A stretch of 64,000 nucleotides of DNA, taken from Clostridiales bacterium. Lineage in GTDB: Bacteria > Bacillota > Clostridia > Christensenellales > UBA1242. Positions 6,998 to 15,098 of the stretch are shown piece after piece (within the stretch, counting starts at the first letter, position 1; each line of letters begins with the position of its first letter). The notes beneath the pieces were generated by a model that saw only the letters and a list, made by a program, of their open reading frames with translations, did not search any database and had not been told where the DNA came from. Made by a program: the position numbers and the translations under genes. Location: contig SVHX01000006.1 of the NCBI GenBank assembly GCA_015055665.1, forward strand, positions 1-64,000, written 5' to 3'.

Positions 6998-7651
6998 ATG
7001 AGTAGTGTTGATTATAAAAGCTGGGCAGCTAAAATAGATAAACTTCAAGAACAAAACCGCGAAGCTGAGGAATTTATAAACGTCGAAAAACAAAAGTACT
7101 TAGAGTCTATAAAAAAGGCAAGTGATTTAATAGATTCTAATAGCAGAATAATAAGAGCTTTTGGTAATACAAAAATTCATGCTAATTTGGAAGATGTTAT
7201 AGATGAAATTGCAAAAAGATTACAGATAGCCAAAGATGATTTGAAGGTGAATCTAGATGTTCAAAGAGGCATGCGTAGCCTTGTTGGAGGTTATGAAGAT
7301 GTGCAAAGAGAACTTGATGCAATAAAAAGAGGCGATCTTTTTGGAATTATCAAAGTGTATATTTTTTCAGGAAAGCATTCTAAATTAATATTCGAATTGC
7401 CATTAAACTTTTATGATAGACAAAAAGATGGCCAAGGCTTAGATAAGCATATTGTTTTTGTTCCGACAGATCAATATCGATATAAAGTAGAGATAGACGA
7501 TTATCGTAATCTGACTATAGGATGTAGTGTCAAAGAACTTATGTCTTCTAGCCAAGGCGAGCGATATCCTTACATAGTTAAAGAAGCGTTTAAGGCTGTT
7601 AATGCAAGGGAATGTGAAGCCGAGTCGGAAGACGTAATGGGAGATAATTAA
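6998..7651 (+). CDS. Array paralogue 4, unknown family
   Basis: 217 aa from the ATG at 6998, chosen because GGTGGAG is 9 nt upstream; an in-frame TTG at 6980 would place that site inside the gene. Coiled-coil-like N-terminus (KIDKLQEQNREAEEFINVEK), EDVIDEIAKRL, then RQKDGQGLDKHIVFVP, VEIDDYRNLTIG, EAFKAVNARECEAES and the tail SEDVMGDN. Follows the family architecture closely. Confidence 0.8.
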   Translation: MSSVDYKSWAAKIDKLQEQNREAEEFINVEKQKYLESIKKASDLIDSNSRIIRAFGNTKIHANLEDVIDEIAKRLQIAKDDLKVNLDVQRGMRSLVGGYEDVQRELDAIKRGDLFGIIKVYIFSGKHSKLIFELPLNFYDRQKDGQGLDKHIVFVPTDQYRYKVEIDDYRNLTIGCSVKELMSSSQGERYPYIVKEAFKAVNARECEAESEDVMGDN

Positions 7652-7673
7652 AATACAAAAGGTGGAAAGTATT

Positions 7674-8348
7674 ATGGCACAAAGTTGGAAGGCGTTAAAA
7701 GGTGAATATGATGCAAGGTTAGAGTCGATAGGTAAGGCGAAGGTGTTCCTTGCGGAAAAGGAAAAACAATATGAAGCAGAAACTAAGCCAGCTAAAGACT
7801 TTATTAAAAGAGAAAATGTTGAGTTGAGTATATTGCGAAATCAAGAAATATCTATTAATGTAGCGGAAGTTATTGATGAACTTGCTAAGGTTGTAGGGGC
7901 TAGGGATAATGTGATTTTCGTAAAGACCGCAATAGCTGGTTCGCGTAGTTATTCTGGTACACGTGAGAACTTGCAAAATCAATTGTATGTTGACATGAAA
8001 AAGCGTGGGGCAAAAGGAGAGGTAATGTTAACTATCTCTGGTAAGGATAACGAATATTTTACTATTGAGTTTCCGATTGAGTTTTATGCTGTACAGAGGG
8101 ATGGCAGGCTTATGGGAGAGTGTATTGATATTGTTCCTAATAAGTTGATTAATTACAATCGTCCTTGGATGTTTGAGATGAATTGTGGTTTCGGAAATCT
8201 AGTTGTTAAGCATAAAATGTGTGAGTTACTAGGTAGTGGGTATCAAGGATATTGCAAGTATTATCCAGAGGCTTGGCGACAGGCGGTTGTAAATGTATTA
8301 GAAAGACAACACGAAAGCGCTCAAGAATCTGTTATGGGAGATGAGTAA
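7674..8348 (+). CDS. Array paralogue 5, unknown family
   Basis: 224 aa from the ATG at 7674 (AAGGTGGAAAG upstream; a GTG at 7662 overlaps that site). N-terminus SWKALKGEYDARLESIGKAK, AEVIDELAKVVG, a beta-rich core with GEVMLTISGKD, VQRDGRLMGECIDIVP, and the tail AQESVMGDE. With paralogues 6 and 7 it forms a subgroup: 5 and 6 share GEC(I/V)DI, 5 and 7 share YDAR near the start. The codons for its final MGDE also form the Shine-Dalgarno site of the next gene. Confidence 0.8.
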   Translation: MAQSWKALKGEYDARLESIGKAKVFLAEKEKQYEAETKPAKDFIKRENVELSILRNQEISINVAEVIDELAKVVGARDNVIFVKTAIAGSRSYSGTRENLQNQLYVDMKKRGAKGEVMLTISGKDNEYFTIEFPIEFYAVQRDGRLMGECIDIVPNKLINYNRPWMFEMNCGFGNLVVKHKMCELLGSGYQGYCKYYPEAWRQAVVNVLERQHESAQESVMGDE

Positions 8349-8852
8349 ATGCAAGAGGCTTGTGAGGTATTAGTAAGTGTTTCTGATGTTGTTGCTGAAA
8401 TAGCTAAAGAGATGAATTGTAATAAGTTAAATGTTAGTGTTAGAGTAGTTGGACCAGATTGCCTAGAGTCTGGAGAAAAACGACATCTTAAGGCTGGTCT
8501 AGAGTATATGTCTAAATCTGGTAAAATGGGAGAGATTATTCTAACCATATTAGATGGTGAAAGGTGTGTGTGCCCCAATATTAGATTGCCATTTAATTAT
8601 AATTTAATTCAGAAAGATGGAAGATGTCTAGGAGAGTGTGTTGACATAAAACCCATACCTGCTATTTGTGAACATATATCAGAAATAAAGCCAAAAGAGT
8701 GGCGATACTCGATAGCTTGTGAAAATCTAGTTGTTACTCAAAAAATAGAAGAATTGTTAGGTAATTATTACCCAAAAGTTTGGAGTAGGGCTGTTCGTGC
8801 AGTATTAAGGAATCAAAATAAAAACACTCAAGAAAGTATAATAGGTAGGTGA
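8349..8852 (+). CDS. Array paralogue 6, lacks the N-terminal helix
   Basis: 167 aa, about 55 shorter than its neighbours. It begins almost at the core motif (VSDVVAEIAKEMNC) and has no coiled coil. The core follows: GEIILTILDGE, IQKDGRCLGECVDIKP, YSIACENLVVTQKIEELLG, and the degenerate tail ESIIGR. The ATG begins immediately after the stop of paralogue 5, using GGAG inside that gene's last codons. Most similar to paralogue 5. It could be a truncated duplicate or a deliberate core-only partner; the frame is intact. Confidence 0.75.
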   Translation: MQEACEVLVSVSDVVAEIAKEMNCNKLNVSVRVVGPDCLESGEKRHLKAGLEYMSKSGKMGEIILTILDGERCVCPNIRLPFNYNLIQKDGRCLGECVDIKPIPAICEHISEIKPKEWRYSIACENLVVTQKIEELLGNYYPKVWSRAVRAVLRNQNKNTQESIIGR

Positions 8853-8857
8853 AGTAA

Positions 8858-9523
8858 ATGAGTGATAATTGGAAATCTGTAAAAGCTGAATATGATGCAA
8901 GACAAAGTAGAATATTAGAAGCTAAAGATGCCATAAAGAGTAGATATGAGATTTTTCTAGAAGAAACAAAAAAATATAATGAAGTAGTTGAAAATGAAAA
9001 AAAGGAATTAGACTCTCTAGGAAACGAGGTTGTTAGAGTAAATGTTGCTGAAGTAATACAAGAATTGGCTAATATTTGTGGCATAGAGAAGAAAGAATTA
9101 AAAGTGAAATTTTTAATAAGTGGATATAACCCAAACTTTGGTATTTACCATAATACACTTAAAGATTGTACCGCGGGAATGCAACAAATAAAGCGTGGTG
9201 GTGATTGTGGTTTTGTGTCGGTATATGTGCGTTGGGGAGAACGCACTTTATGCACTTCATCTTTCCCATTGAATGGAAATGATATTCAAAGCAATGGAAA
9301 AGAACTTAAGAAGAACGTAGTGATAAAAGAAGAGGACGATTCAACATATTCAATAGCTTTCAAAAATGAATCAATTGTTATTGCCAAACATGAGTTTGGT
9401 GCGATAATGGGGATAAGTGATCGTTTTAAGTGTTGCGTTTCGCGATCATGGTTTGATGCAGTACTCGGGGTGCTAGAGAAACAGAGTGAACACGCACAAG
9501 AAAATGTCATGGGAGATGAGTAA
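8858..9523 (+). CDS. Array paralogue 7, unknown family
   Basis: 221 aa. N-terminus NWKSVKAEYDARQSRILEAK resembles paralogue 5; a charged helix continues to about residue 55. AEVIQELANICG follows. The signature is altered to IQSNGKELKKNVVIKE, so the usual KDG/RDG pair is lost. TYSIAFKNESIVIAKHEFGA, AVLGVLEKQSEHAQ and the tail ENVMGDE complete it. The ribosome binding site (TAGGTAGGTGA) covers the end of paralogue 6. Core features are close to the distant copy at 60786. Confidence 0.8.
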   Translation: MSDNWKSVKAEYDARQSRILEAKDAIKSRYEIFLEETKKYNEVVENEKKELDSLGNEVVRVNVAEVIQELANICGIEKKELKVKFLISGYNPNFGIYHNTLKDCTAGMQQIKRGGDCGFVSVYVRWGERTLCTSSFPLNGNDIQSNGKELKKNVVIKEEDDSTYSIAFKNESIVIAKHEFGAIMGISDRFKCCVSRSWFDAVLGVLEKQSEHAQENVMGDE

Positions 9524-9534
9524 GGGAGAGAATT

Positions 9535-10173
9535 GTGGTTGAATTGAGTTTTAAAAGTATTGTGGAAGAGATAAATAATGCTGAAAAGCGCAAGCTGGAG
9601 GCATCAAAGTACATAATGGAGCAAGAGAGGGCTTATAAAGAAAGAACTGCAGAAGCTAGAAATGTGATTGCGAGTTCGTCTTCTCGTATTATGGATTTGA
9701 AATGTAAGATGTATAAATTTCATCTTGTAGACATTATTAAAGAGATGGAGAAGTTAAAAGGCGAAGATCTTAGTATTAGATGCGATATCGTTTTTGACGA
9801 GCCTCAGTATGGCACACAGAAGGATCTTTGTAATAAATTAACCGAGATGTATTGTGATGATGATCTAGTTAATATAGTTGTAGATATGTATGGATCTAAG
9901 GGGTGTGTAGGAGGGATGGAATTTGCTATGCCGCTAGACACAATTCAGAGAGATGGTAGCGAATTTGTAGAGCATATTAAGGTTAGGCGTGCGGGATGTG
10001 GTAAGGTATTTACATATCTTATTGAAGACTGGAGCCAGTTGACTATACCATTTACTGTATCTGAACTTACTAGTTCTAATATAGAGACTCCGATCCAAGA
10101 TGCAGACTTAAGACCAGCACTCTACAACTTAATGGATAGAGAAGCTTATTATGAAAATGATGATGTAATGTAG
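9535..10173 (+). CDS. Array paralogue 8, unknown family (last of the array)
   Basis: 212 aa with a GTG start at 9535; GGGAGAG lies just upstream. N-terminal helix (EEINNAEKRKLEASKYIMEQ), VDIIKEMEKLKG at the motif position, then IQRDGSEFVEHIKVRR, TYLIEDWSQLTIPFTVSELT, ALYNLMDREAYYEN and a tail cut to DDVM: the stop comes where the other copies continue GDE. A strong terminator follows at 10187-10258, closing the operon. Confidence 0.75.
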   Translation: MVELSFKSIVEEINNAEKRKLEASKYIMEQERAYKERTAEARNVIASSSSRIMDLKCKMYKFHLVDIIKEMEKLKGEDLSIRCDIVFDEPQYGTQKDLCNKLTEMYCDDDLVNIVVDMYGSKGCVGGMEFAMPLDTIQRDGSEFVEHIKVRRAGCGKVFTYLIEDWSQLTIPFTVSELTSSNIETPIQDADLRPALYNLMDREAYYENDDVM

Positions 10174-10186
10174 GTCGTTGAGATAC

Positions 10187-10258
10187 AAAAAGAAGAGTAA
10201 AATATCTTGAGGTAATTCCTATAAGGATGCTCGAAATAATATTACTCTTCTTTTTTTT
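10187..10258. terminator. Terminator of the array, usable from both sides
   Basis: AAAAGAAGAGTAA and TTACTCTTCTTTT pair around a loop of about 45 nt, with T-runs on both strands. It also closes the convergent degV gene. Confidence 0.75.
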
Positions 10259-10272
10259 CGTTATAAATATAT

Positions 10273-11142
10273 TTATTTCTTACGGATAGTGCCAACGCCA
10301 ACAACTTTAGGGCCTGCATTGATAGCTATTGCTGCTCCAATGCGGAAGATGTCTACTGGTGGGTAGCCAAAGCGTTTTTCTGCCTCTTCTGCCATGATTT
10401 TGCCGTCTTCGGGATTATTACCGCATACTACAAAGTATTCGGCATTAGGTTCCATTTCTGCAGCGATTTTGTCTAGAACGCCAGGGATGATTTTCTTTTC
10501 GCCACGAACTTTTTCTTTGGTTGTAATTTCGTTATCGCAGATACGCATAAGAGGTTTTAGTCCAAGTACATCACCAACAAATGCAGCAGCACCAGATATG
10601 CGACCGCTTTTGCCTGCGTATTTTAGTGTATAAAGTCCTGCGTAGATTAATGATCTACTCATATAATCTTCTAGATATGATACAATCTTCTTGGTGTCTT
10701 CGCCAGCATTAAGCTTTTCTGCAGCAAGAATAACAGGCAGACCATATCCGCCCGAGTAGCTACGGCCATCAATAGGGTAGATATTAATTTTTCCTTTTGC
10801 CTCGGGGGTTTCTTCAATAAATGTTTCAACAGAGTTCTTGGCGTTATTAAATGTTGCAGAGCCTTTGGAATTGATAAGAACCAAGATAACGTCTTCGTAT
10901 CCTTCTTTGAATAGTTCGGTATATAGTTCGACGAACTCGAAAGGTGTTATTTGAGAGGTTGTAGGTAGACTCTTGGCGTTGTCTAGTATTGTATAAAATT
11001 CTTCGTTGCTAAAGTCTACGCGACTGGTGTAAGACTTGCCGTCTACTGATAATTGAAAAGGTAGTATTCTGATGCCTAGCTTTTTCTCAAGTTCTTCGCT
11101 AATATCGCTAGCACTATCTGTAATTATAATTCTTTTTTTCAT
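10273..11142 (-). CDS. DegV family fatty-acid-binding protein (copy 1)
   Basis: 289 aa, normal for the family. DegV/FakB-type proteins bind a fatty acid between two domains and, in characterised Gram-positives, present it to the kinase FakA. Seen here: DSASDI near the start, PTTSQITPFEF around residue 60, SATFNNAK, and KSGRISGAAAF around residue 180, all typical. A second DegV lies at 31444-32280. It sits after the marR-yhhN pair on the same strand with about 20 nt spacing, so may be cotranscribed. No fakA is seen in the window. Confidence 0.9.
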   Translation of the reverse strand: MKKRIIITDSASDISEELEKKLGIRILPFQLSVDGKSYTSRVDFSNEEFYTILDNAKSLPTTSQITPFEFVELYTELFKEGYEDVILVLINSKGSATFNNAKNSVETFIEETPEAKGKINIYPIDGRSYSGGYGLPVILAAEKLNAGEDTKKIVSYLEDYMSRSLIYAGLYTLKYAGKSGRISGAAAFVGDVLGLKPLMRICDNEITTKEKVRGEKKIIPGVLDKIAAEMEPNAEYFVVCGNNPEDGKIMAEEAEKRFGYPPVDIFRIGAAIAINAGPKVVGVGTIRKK

Positions 11143-11161
11143 AATAAAATCTCCTATAATA

Positions 11162-11866
11162 TTAATTGTTTTTTTCTATTGTATTAGTTTGTGCGTGGTT
11201 AATGGAGTAGGCTAGTATGCACTCGGCTGGGTAGTAAGTAGCAAGGCATAGTATTAGTCCGATTGTGCGATCCATTGTGCCGAAGTTTTTGAATAGTAGC
11301 ATAAGATCGCTAAACATAAATAAAATTGTGCCAATTGCTATTATTACATTAAGCGTTGAGCGAGTTCTAATCATATTAGATATAGCCTTACTAACCATTA
11401 TTGATATAATTAGTGCGTATAAAATAACAACAATCTCCATGAGAATACTTTCAAAATTAAACATTGGAGCAAATATAATCATTAGTGTGATAGGTACGAA
11501 TATTGCTCCGGCTATAATAAGGTCTTTCCATTTAAATTCTTGTAGAGAGATAAAACTTACAAAGAAGAATATATGTCCTACCGCAAATAGCAATGCTCCT
11601 AATATGAAGTTGACCTCGATCATTACATCTCCAAGAAATGCAAATGTAAGACCTGTTAGTAAGATTGCGGAAAATCGCAAGTTGGCTTGAGGTATTTTCT
11701 TGAGATTAAGTATATTAATTGCACCTAATAATACAAATAGTCCGCTGGTGATAGACTTAACAGAAACAAGGTTGATCCCTTGAGTGTTGTATCCGATATA
11801 GATAATATCTCCAATCATTACAAGCGTAATGAGGATTATATTGCTAATTAGCATTTTCTTATTCAT
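11162..11866 (-). CDS. YhhN family membrane protein (lysoplasmalogenase-like)
   Basis: 234 aa with about eight hydrophobic segments. FLGDVMIEV, GALLFAVGHIFFFVSF, LFMFSDLMLL and YYPAECILAYS are the YhhN/TMEM86 signature positions, including the conserved Asp residues. Characterised members hydrolyse the vinyl-ether bond of lysoplasmalogens; plasmalogens occur in many clostridia, so the role is plausible but inferred. Its ATG overlaps the stop codon of the upstream marR gene (TAATG), so the two are translationally coupled. Confidence 0.8.
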   Translation of the reverse strand: MNKKMLISNIILITLVMIGDIIYIGYNTQGINLVSVKSITSGLFVLLGAINILNLKKIPQANLRFSAILLTGLTFAFLGDVMIEVNFILGALLFAVGHIFFFVSFISLQEFKWKDLIIAGAIFVPITLMIIFAPMFNFESILMEIVVILYALIISIMVSKAISNMIRTRSTLNVIIAIGTILFMFSDLMLLFKNFGTMDRTIGLILCLATYYPAECILAYSINHAQTNTIEKNN

Positions 11867-12324
11867 TAGTTGTCCTCCTCTATTGTGTTAGAGCAAAACA
11901 AAGATAAATTGTTGCTAATAGTTAGCAGACATTTGTAAAATATTTCTCGTTCGCTATCGCTAATGCCAGCACTAGCAATACTTACAATATTGTTGATCTT
12001 ACTAGATATAATCTCTCCAATTTCTATACCTTTAGTAGTTAAAGAAAGTGGGCTATTATAGCGTTTATTTGTCTTGGATGAGCATGAGATTAGCCCCAAT
12101 TTCTCTAGTTGGTCGATTGATCTAGACATAGAGGCTTTGTCCTCGTCGCAGACTTCGCAAAGTTCCTTGGCTGTCATTGTTGCCTTGTGTCGATATAGAT
12201 AATATATGCATGAAACGTGAGGGCTCTTGAGATCGAACTCTTGCATTTCTTGCGTCTTGATCCTTCTGATATTTCGGCTAATCTTGGCTATCTGGACTGT
12301 GAAAGTTTCGAATCTGTCTTTCAT
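11866..12324 (-). CDS. MarR family transcriptional regulator
   Basis: 152 aa. The winged-helix core is clear: TMTAKELCEVCDEDKASMSR, then SIDQLEKLGLISC and a wing around KRYNSPLSLTTKG. Helices at both ends would form the dimer interface. It heads the marR-yhhN(-degV) unit, and a near-perfect palindrome over its promoter (12385-12398) fits autoregulation. The ligand is unknown; membrane lipid or drug stress would match the neighbour but is a guess. Confidence 0.85.
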   Translation of the reverse strand: MKDRFETFTVQIAKISRNIRRIKTQEMQEFDLKSPHVSCIYYLYRHKATMTAKELCEVCDEDKASMSRSIDQLEKLGLISCSSKTNKRYNSPLSLTTKGIEIGEIISSKINNIVSIASAGISDSEREIFYKCLLTISNNLSLFCSNTIEEDN

Positions 12325-12384
12325 GCCAAACTCCTAAATTATTTAAAAATTTTTCTTATAATATAAAACTTGTTGATTTTTCAA

Positions 12385-12421
12385 CTACTATATGGTAGCA
12401 TATAAAATATGGTGGTGTCAA
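12385..12421 (-). promoter_or_regulatory. marR promoter with putative MarR operator
   Basis: On the minus strand TTGACA (12416-12421) is followed after 18 bp by TACCAT. The -10 lies within CTACTATATGGTAG (12385-12398), a palindrome matching its own reverse complement at 12 of 14 positions. Position and symmetry suggest the MarR binding site. Confidence 0.45.
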
Positions 12422-12551
12422 CGACTTTTGAGTGGTTGGTTAAAAATTATCTTGCAAACTAGAGGTTGTGAGCAGAAAATTGTGATGTTTGTCACTTTTT
12501 GTTTGTGGGGACTGGCTTAAATATGGTAAAATATATCGTTGGAGAGTGTAT

Positions 12552-13040
12552 ATGGATATAGATATTAAATGTGATGAAGGAAGGTTTAAACTAAGGTCGT
12601 GCGGAGCAATTGTGTCTGGCGATTATATGTTAGTTGATAAAGCACGAAACTTTGACGGGTTTGTGTATCTTGGTGGTCATGTAGCACTTGGCGAGAATAG
12701 TAAAGACACGATAATTAGAGAGTCTAGGGAAGAATTGCAAGTAGAGGTAGAGATAGAGAAGCTTATATGTATTAATGAGAATATCTATCCGATATCTAAT
12801 GGTGAGTCGGTTGCACATGAAGTATCGTTCTATTATCTACTGAAGCCTACTACCGAGTTGCCTCTACAAGACATAACAACAACCGAAGTTGACAACGGAG
12901 TGGAAATAACTCATCATTATAGCTGGGTGAAATTGGCTGAAGCCAGAGAGAAAAATGTAAGACCGAGCTGGCTTGCCGAGATGATATTGACTGGTACTGA
13001 GAATTATTATCATCTTAGCGACCAGACGGAGAAGTTATGA
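12552..13040 (+). CDS. NUDIX hydrolase
   Basis: 162 aa from the ATG at 12552, which has GGAGAG 5 nt upstream; an earlier in-frame start at 12489 has no site and lies upstream of the likely -10 (TAAAAT near 12528). The NUDIX box (GGHVALGE...RESREEL, residues 40-62) is complete, so it should hydrolyse a nucleoside diphosphate linked to another group. The specific substrate cannot be told. The C-terminal half has HYSWVKLAEA typical of small NUDIX enzymes. Overlaps the next gene by 4 nt. Confidence 0.85.
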   Translation: MDIDIKCDEGRFKLRSCGAIVSGDYMLVDKARNFDGFVYLGGHVALGENSKDTIIRESREELQVEVEIEKLICINENIYPISNGESVAHEVSFYYLLKPTTELPLQDITTTEVDNGVEITHHYSWVKLAEAREKNVRPSWLAEMILTGTENYYHLSDQTEKL

Positions 13041-13708
13041 ATAGAAATGTTCTGAAGATTATTGCGTTATTGACAATGATAATTGATCATATAGGAGCTG
13101 TGTTCTTTCCTGATGTATTAATACTTAGAATTATTGGTAGGGTGGCATTTCCTATATTTGCGTTCTTTGTAGCAGAAGGATATTACTATACCAAGAGCAA
13201 AGCTCGATACGTTATTACTATGTTAATTTGTATGGTGATATCTTGGGCACCGTTTGTATTATGCTTTAGTCATAGATGGTATGTTGCAAATGTTATTGGG
13301 ATATTCCTCTTGTCGATATTGGGTATGTATCTTATAGATAAAATCAAGACATCCAGCATGAAGGAAATATTTGTAGCGTTATTTATATTATACATAATAG
13401 TTTTGTTTGTATTGGATACATTGCAAGTAATGCCCGAAACTACAATAGGTGTTATGCTACCAATAGCCTTCTATGTGTTTAGGGGGGCTAGGTGGAAACA
13501 GTTGCTCGCGGGAGCGGTTGTGTTGGTTGCAAGAGGACTATTGGATGTGGTGTTATACAGCTCGTGGATACAGATGTTTGCGGTGCTAACGATACTATTG
13601 TTAATACTATACAATGGTGGCAAGGGTAGACTTAATCTTAAGTATCTATTCTATATTGGTTATCCGTTGCACTTGATAGTAATATGGTTAATCAATATAA
13701 TGATTTAA
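13037..13708 (+). CDS. TraX family membrane protein
   Basis: 223 aa with seven or so membrane segments. MIIDHIGAVFFP near the start, RIIGRVAFPIFAFFVAEGYY and LKYLFYIGYPLHLIVIWLI near the end are the TraX pattern. F-plasmid TraX acetylates pilin, but chromosomal Firmicutes members have no known substrate and probably act as membrane acyltransferases. Nothing else in the neighbourhood suggests conjugation. Coupled to the NUDIX gene by an ATGA overlap. Confidence 0.8.
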   Translation: MNRNVLKIIALLTMIIDHIGAVFFPDVLILRIIGRVAFPIFAFFVAEGYYYTKSKARYVITMLICMVISWAPFVLCFSHRWYVANVIGIFLLSILGMYLIDKIKTSSMKEIFVALFILYIIVLFVLDTLQVMPETTIGVMLPIAFYVFRGARWKQLLAGAVVLVARGLLDVVLYSSWIQMFAVLTILLLILYNGGKGRLNLKYLFYIGYPLHLIVIWLINIMI

Positions 13709-13728
13709 TAAATAATAGGTAATAAATT

Positions 13729-14487
13729 ATGAAATATGAGTTAAGAAAAGAAAAAGAAGTTGTATCAAGCTTGGTTGATATTAATCTTGAGCTAGGGCTG
13801 ATTGGGGCGCAAAGCATAGTACAAGATAATATGTGTGATTACTTTAAGTTAATTGGTGCAGATGGCCCAACAATGGTGCCTAAGTGTAATTGCTTTTTTG
13901 TAGTATCTAAAAGCAAAATAAAGTTTAACAAGATGTGTAAGTGGCAAGACGATCTTATTGCAGAAAGTTTGATTGTTGGCAAGTCAAGAATTAAGCTAAA
14001 TCTATTAACGAGTCTTAAAGATGATGATGGTAAAATTGTTGCAGAGTGTATGCAAGAAATGGTCGCTATTGATGCTACAACAAGATCGATAAAGATGTTG
14101 TCTGACACACTTGTTCCTGAAGACTTGGAAGTGTCTGGTGAGAGCGACATGGCATTTAATAGATTGGTAATTGATTATGAAGATGTGGATGCTTGCAAGG
14201 TTGTTGCAGTGGACTCTGGTAATGTCGACTTTTACAAACATACAAACAATATTGAGTACATAAAGATGATGTTAAGTTCGCTTAGTGTAGAGTACTTGGC
14301 AAGTCATCAAATAGTTGAGTTTGAAATAAATTATGTGACTGAATCGAGAGCTGGTGATGTGTTAACTATATATCGCAAAGAGCTTGATGATGGCAAGATT
14401 GCCTTCCAGCTAAAGAGGGGAAATGATGTAGTTACTAGAGCATTGATTTCTGTATGCGTACGAGAAAATAAAGTTGATTTATTCTGA
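13729..14487 (+). CDS. Acyl-ACP thioesterase (FatA/FatB-like)
   Basis: 252 aa, the length of bacterial double-hotdog acyl-ACP thioesterases, which release fatty acids from acyl carrier protein. The N-terminal hotdog carries DATTRSIKML at the place of the conserved substrate-loop segment. The C-terminal hotdog has VDFYKHTNNIEYIKM, corresponding to the Asn/His catalytic region of plant FatA/B, and FEINYVTESRAGD. Follows the TraX-like gene by 20 nt. Expected in the cytoplasm; supplies free fatty acids for envelope lipids. Confidence 0.8.
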   Translation: MKYELRKEKEVVSSLVDINLELGLIGAQSIVQDNMCDYFKLIGADGPTMVPKCNCFFVVSKSKIKFNKMCKWQDDLIAESLIVGKSRIKLNLLTSLKDDDGKIVAECMQEMVAIDATTRSIKMLSDTLVPEDLEVSGESDMAFNRLVIDYEDVDACKVVAVDSGNVDFYKHTNNIEYIKMMLSSLSVEYLASHQIVEFEINYVTESRAGDVLTIYRKELDDGKIAFQLKRGNDVVTRALISVCVRENKVDLF

Positions 14488-14549
14488 CGTGTAGCTGTAT
14501 GTAATTGACAATAACATATATAATAATGACAATAATTTGAGGTTTAGGT

Positions 14550-15095
14550 ATGAAGAAGGTTGTTTTGATATTGAGCGAAGGATATGAGGAATTGGAGGCA
14601 ATTAGCGTAATAGATATTCTTCGTAGAGCTGGTGTTACTCTTGAGGTAGTAGGTGTTGGAGATACTAATATTACAGGTGCTCATGGAGTTACAATGGTGT
14701 GTGATGACGTGTATGAGTATTATGGTATGCTTGATTTCGATGGCGTTGTTTTGGTTGGTGGTATGCAAAATGCAACAACACTAAGTCAAGATGAGAGTGT
14801 TATCAGATTGATACAAGAGTATGTGTCTTGTGGCAAGATGGTGGCAGGTATTTGTGCTACGCCAGCATTAGTGTTCTCTGAGGCGGGGATACTTGAGGGA
14901 AGGCGTGCAACTTGTTATCCGTCAGATAGTCTTGTGTCGCAGTTGGGTATGAGTTATGTGGATGAGGCTTGTGTAGTAGATGACAATATTATCACTAGTC
15001 AGAGTCCAGATACTGCTCTCGAATTTGCATTGACAATTGTAGAGTATTTGGGTTATAATGCTAGTGCAGTTTATTCTGATCTGCAAGGAAAATAA
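14550..15095 (+). CDS. DJ-1/PfpI family protein
   Basis: 181 aa, normal for DJ-1. MKKVVLILSEGYEELEA holds the conserved Glu, and AGICATPALVF near residue 100 holds the nucleophile-elbow Cys. GVVLVGG and TSQSPDTALEFAL are also typical. Family members include deglycase-, chaperone- and protease-like proteins, so the reaction is not assignable. It is 3 nt from walJ and likely cotranscribed with it and htrA. Confidence 0.85.
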   Translation: MKKVVLILSEGYEELEAISVIDILRRAGVTLEVVGVGDTNITGAHGVTMVCDDVYEYYGMLDFDGVVLVGGMQNATTLSQDESVIRLIQEYVSCGKMVAGICATPALVFSEAGILEGRRATCYPSDSLVSQLGMSYVDEACVVDDNIITSQSPDTALEFALTIVEYLGYNASAVYSDLQGK

Positions 15096-15098
15096 TAT

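Noticed and set aside
4888-10173. Array considered as phage tail-fibre or ESX/WXG100 effector genes
   Set aside because: No phage structural genes or secretion genes nearby; the proteins exceed 200 aa and the WK near the start of two copies is not a conserved WXG turn.
11265-11690. Plus-strand 141-codon frame inside yhhN
   Set aside because: A shadow of a hydrophobic gene on the other strand; no start signal and no independent motif.
13037-13708. TraX-like gene taken as evidence of a conjugative element
   Set aside because: Chromosomal TraX-family proteins are common in Firmicutes, and no mobility genes surround it.
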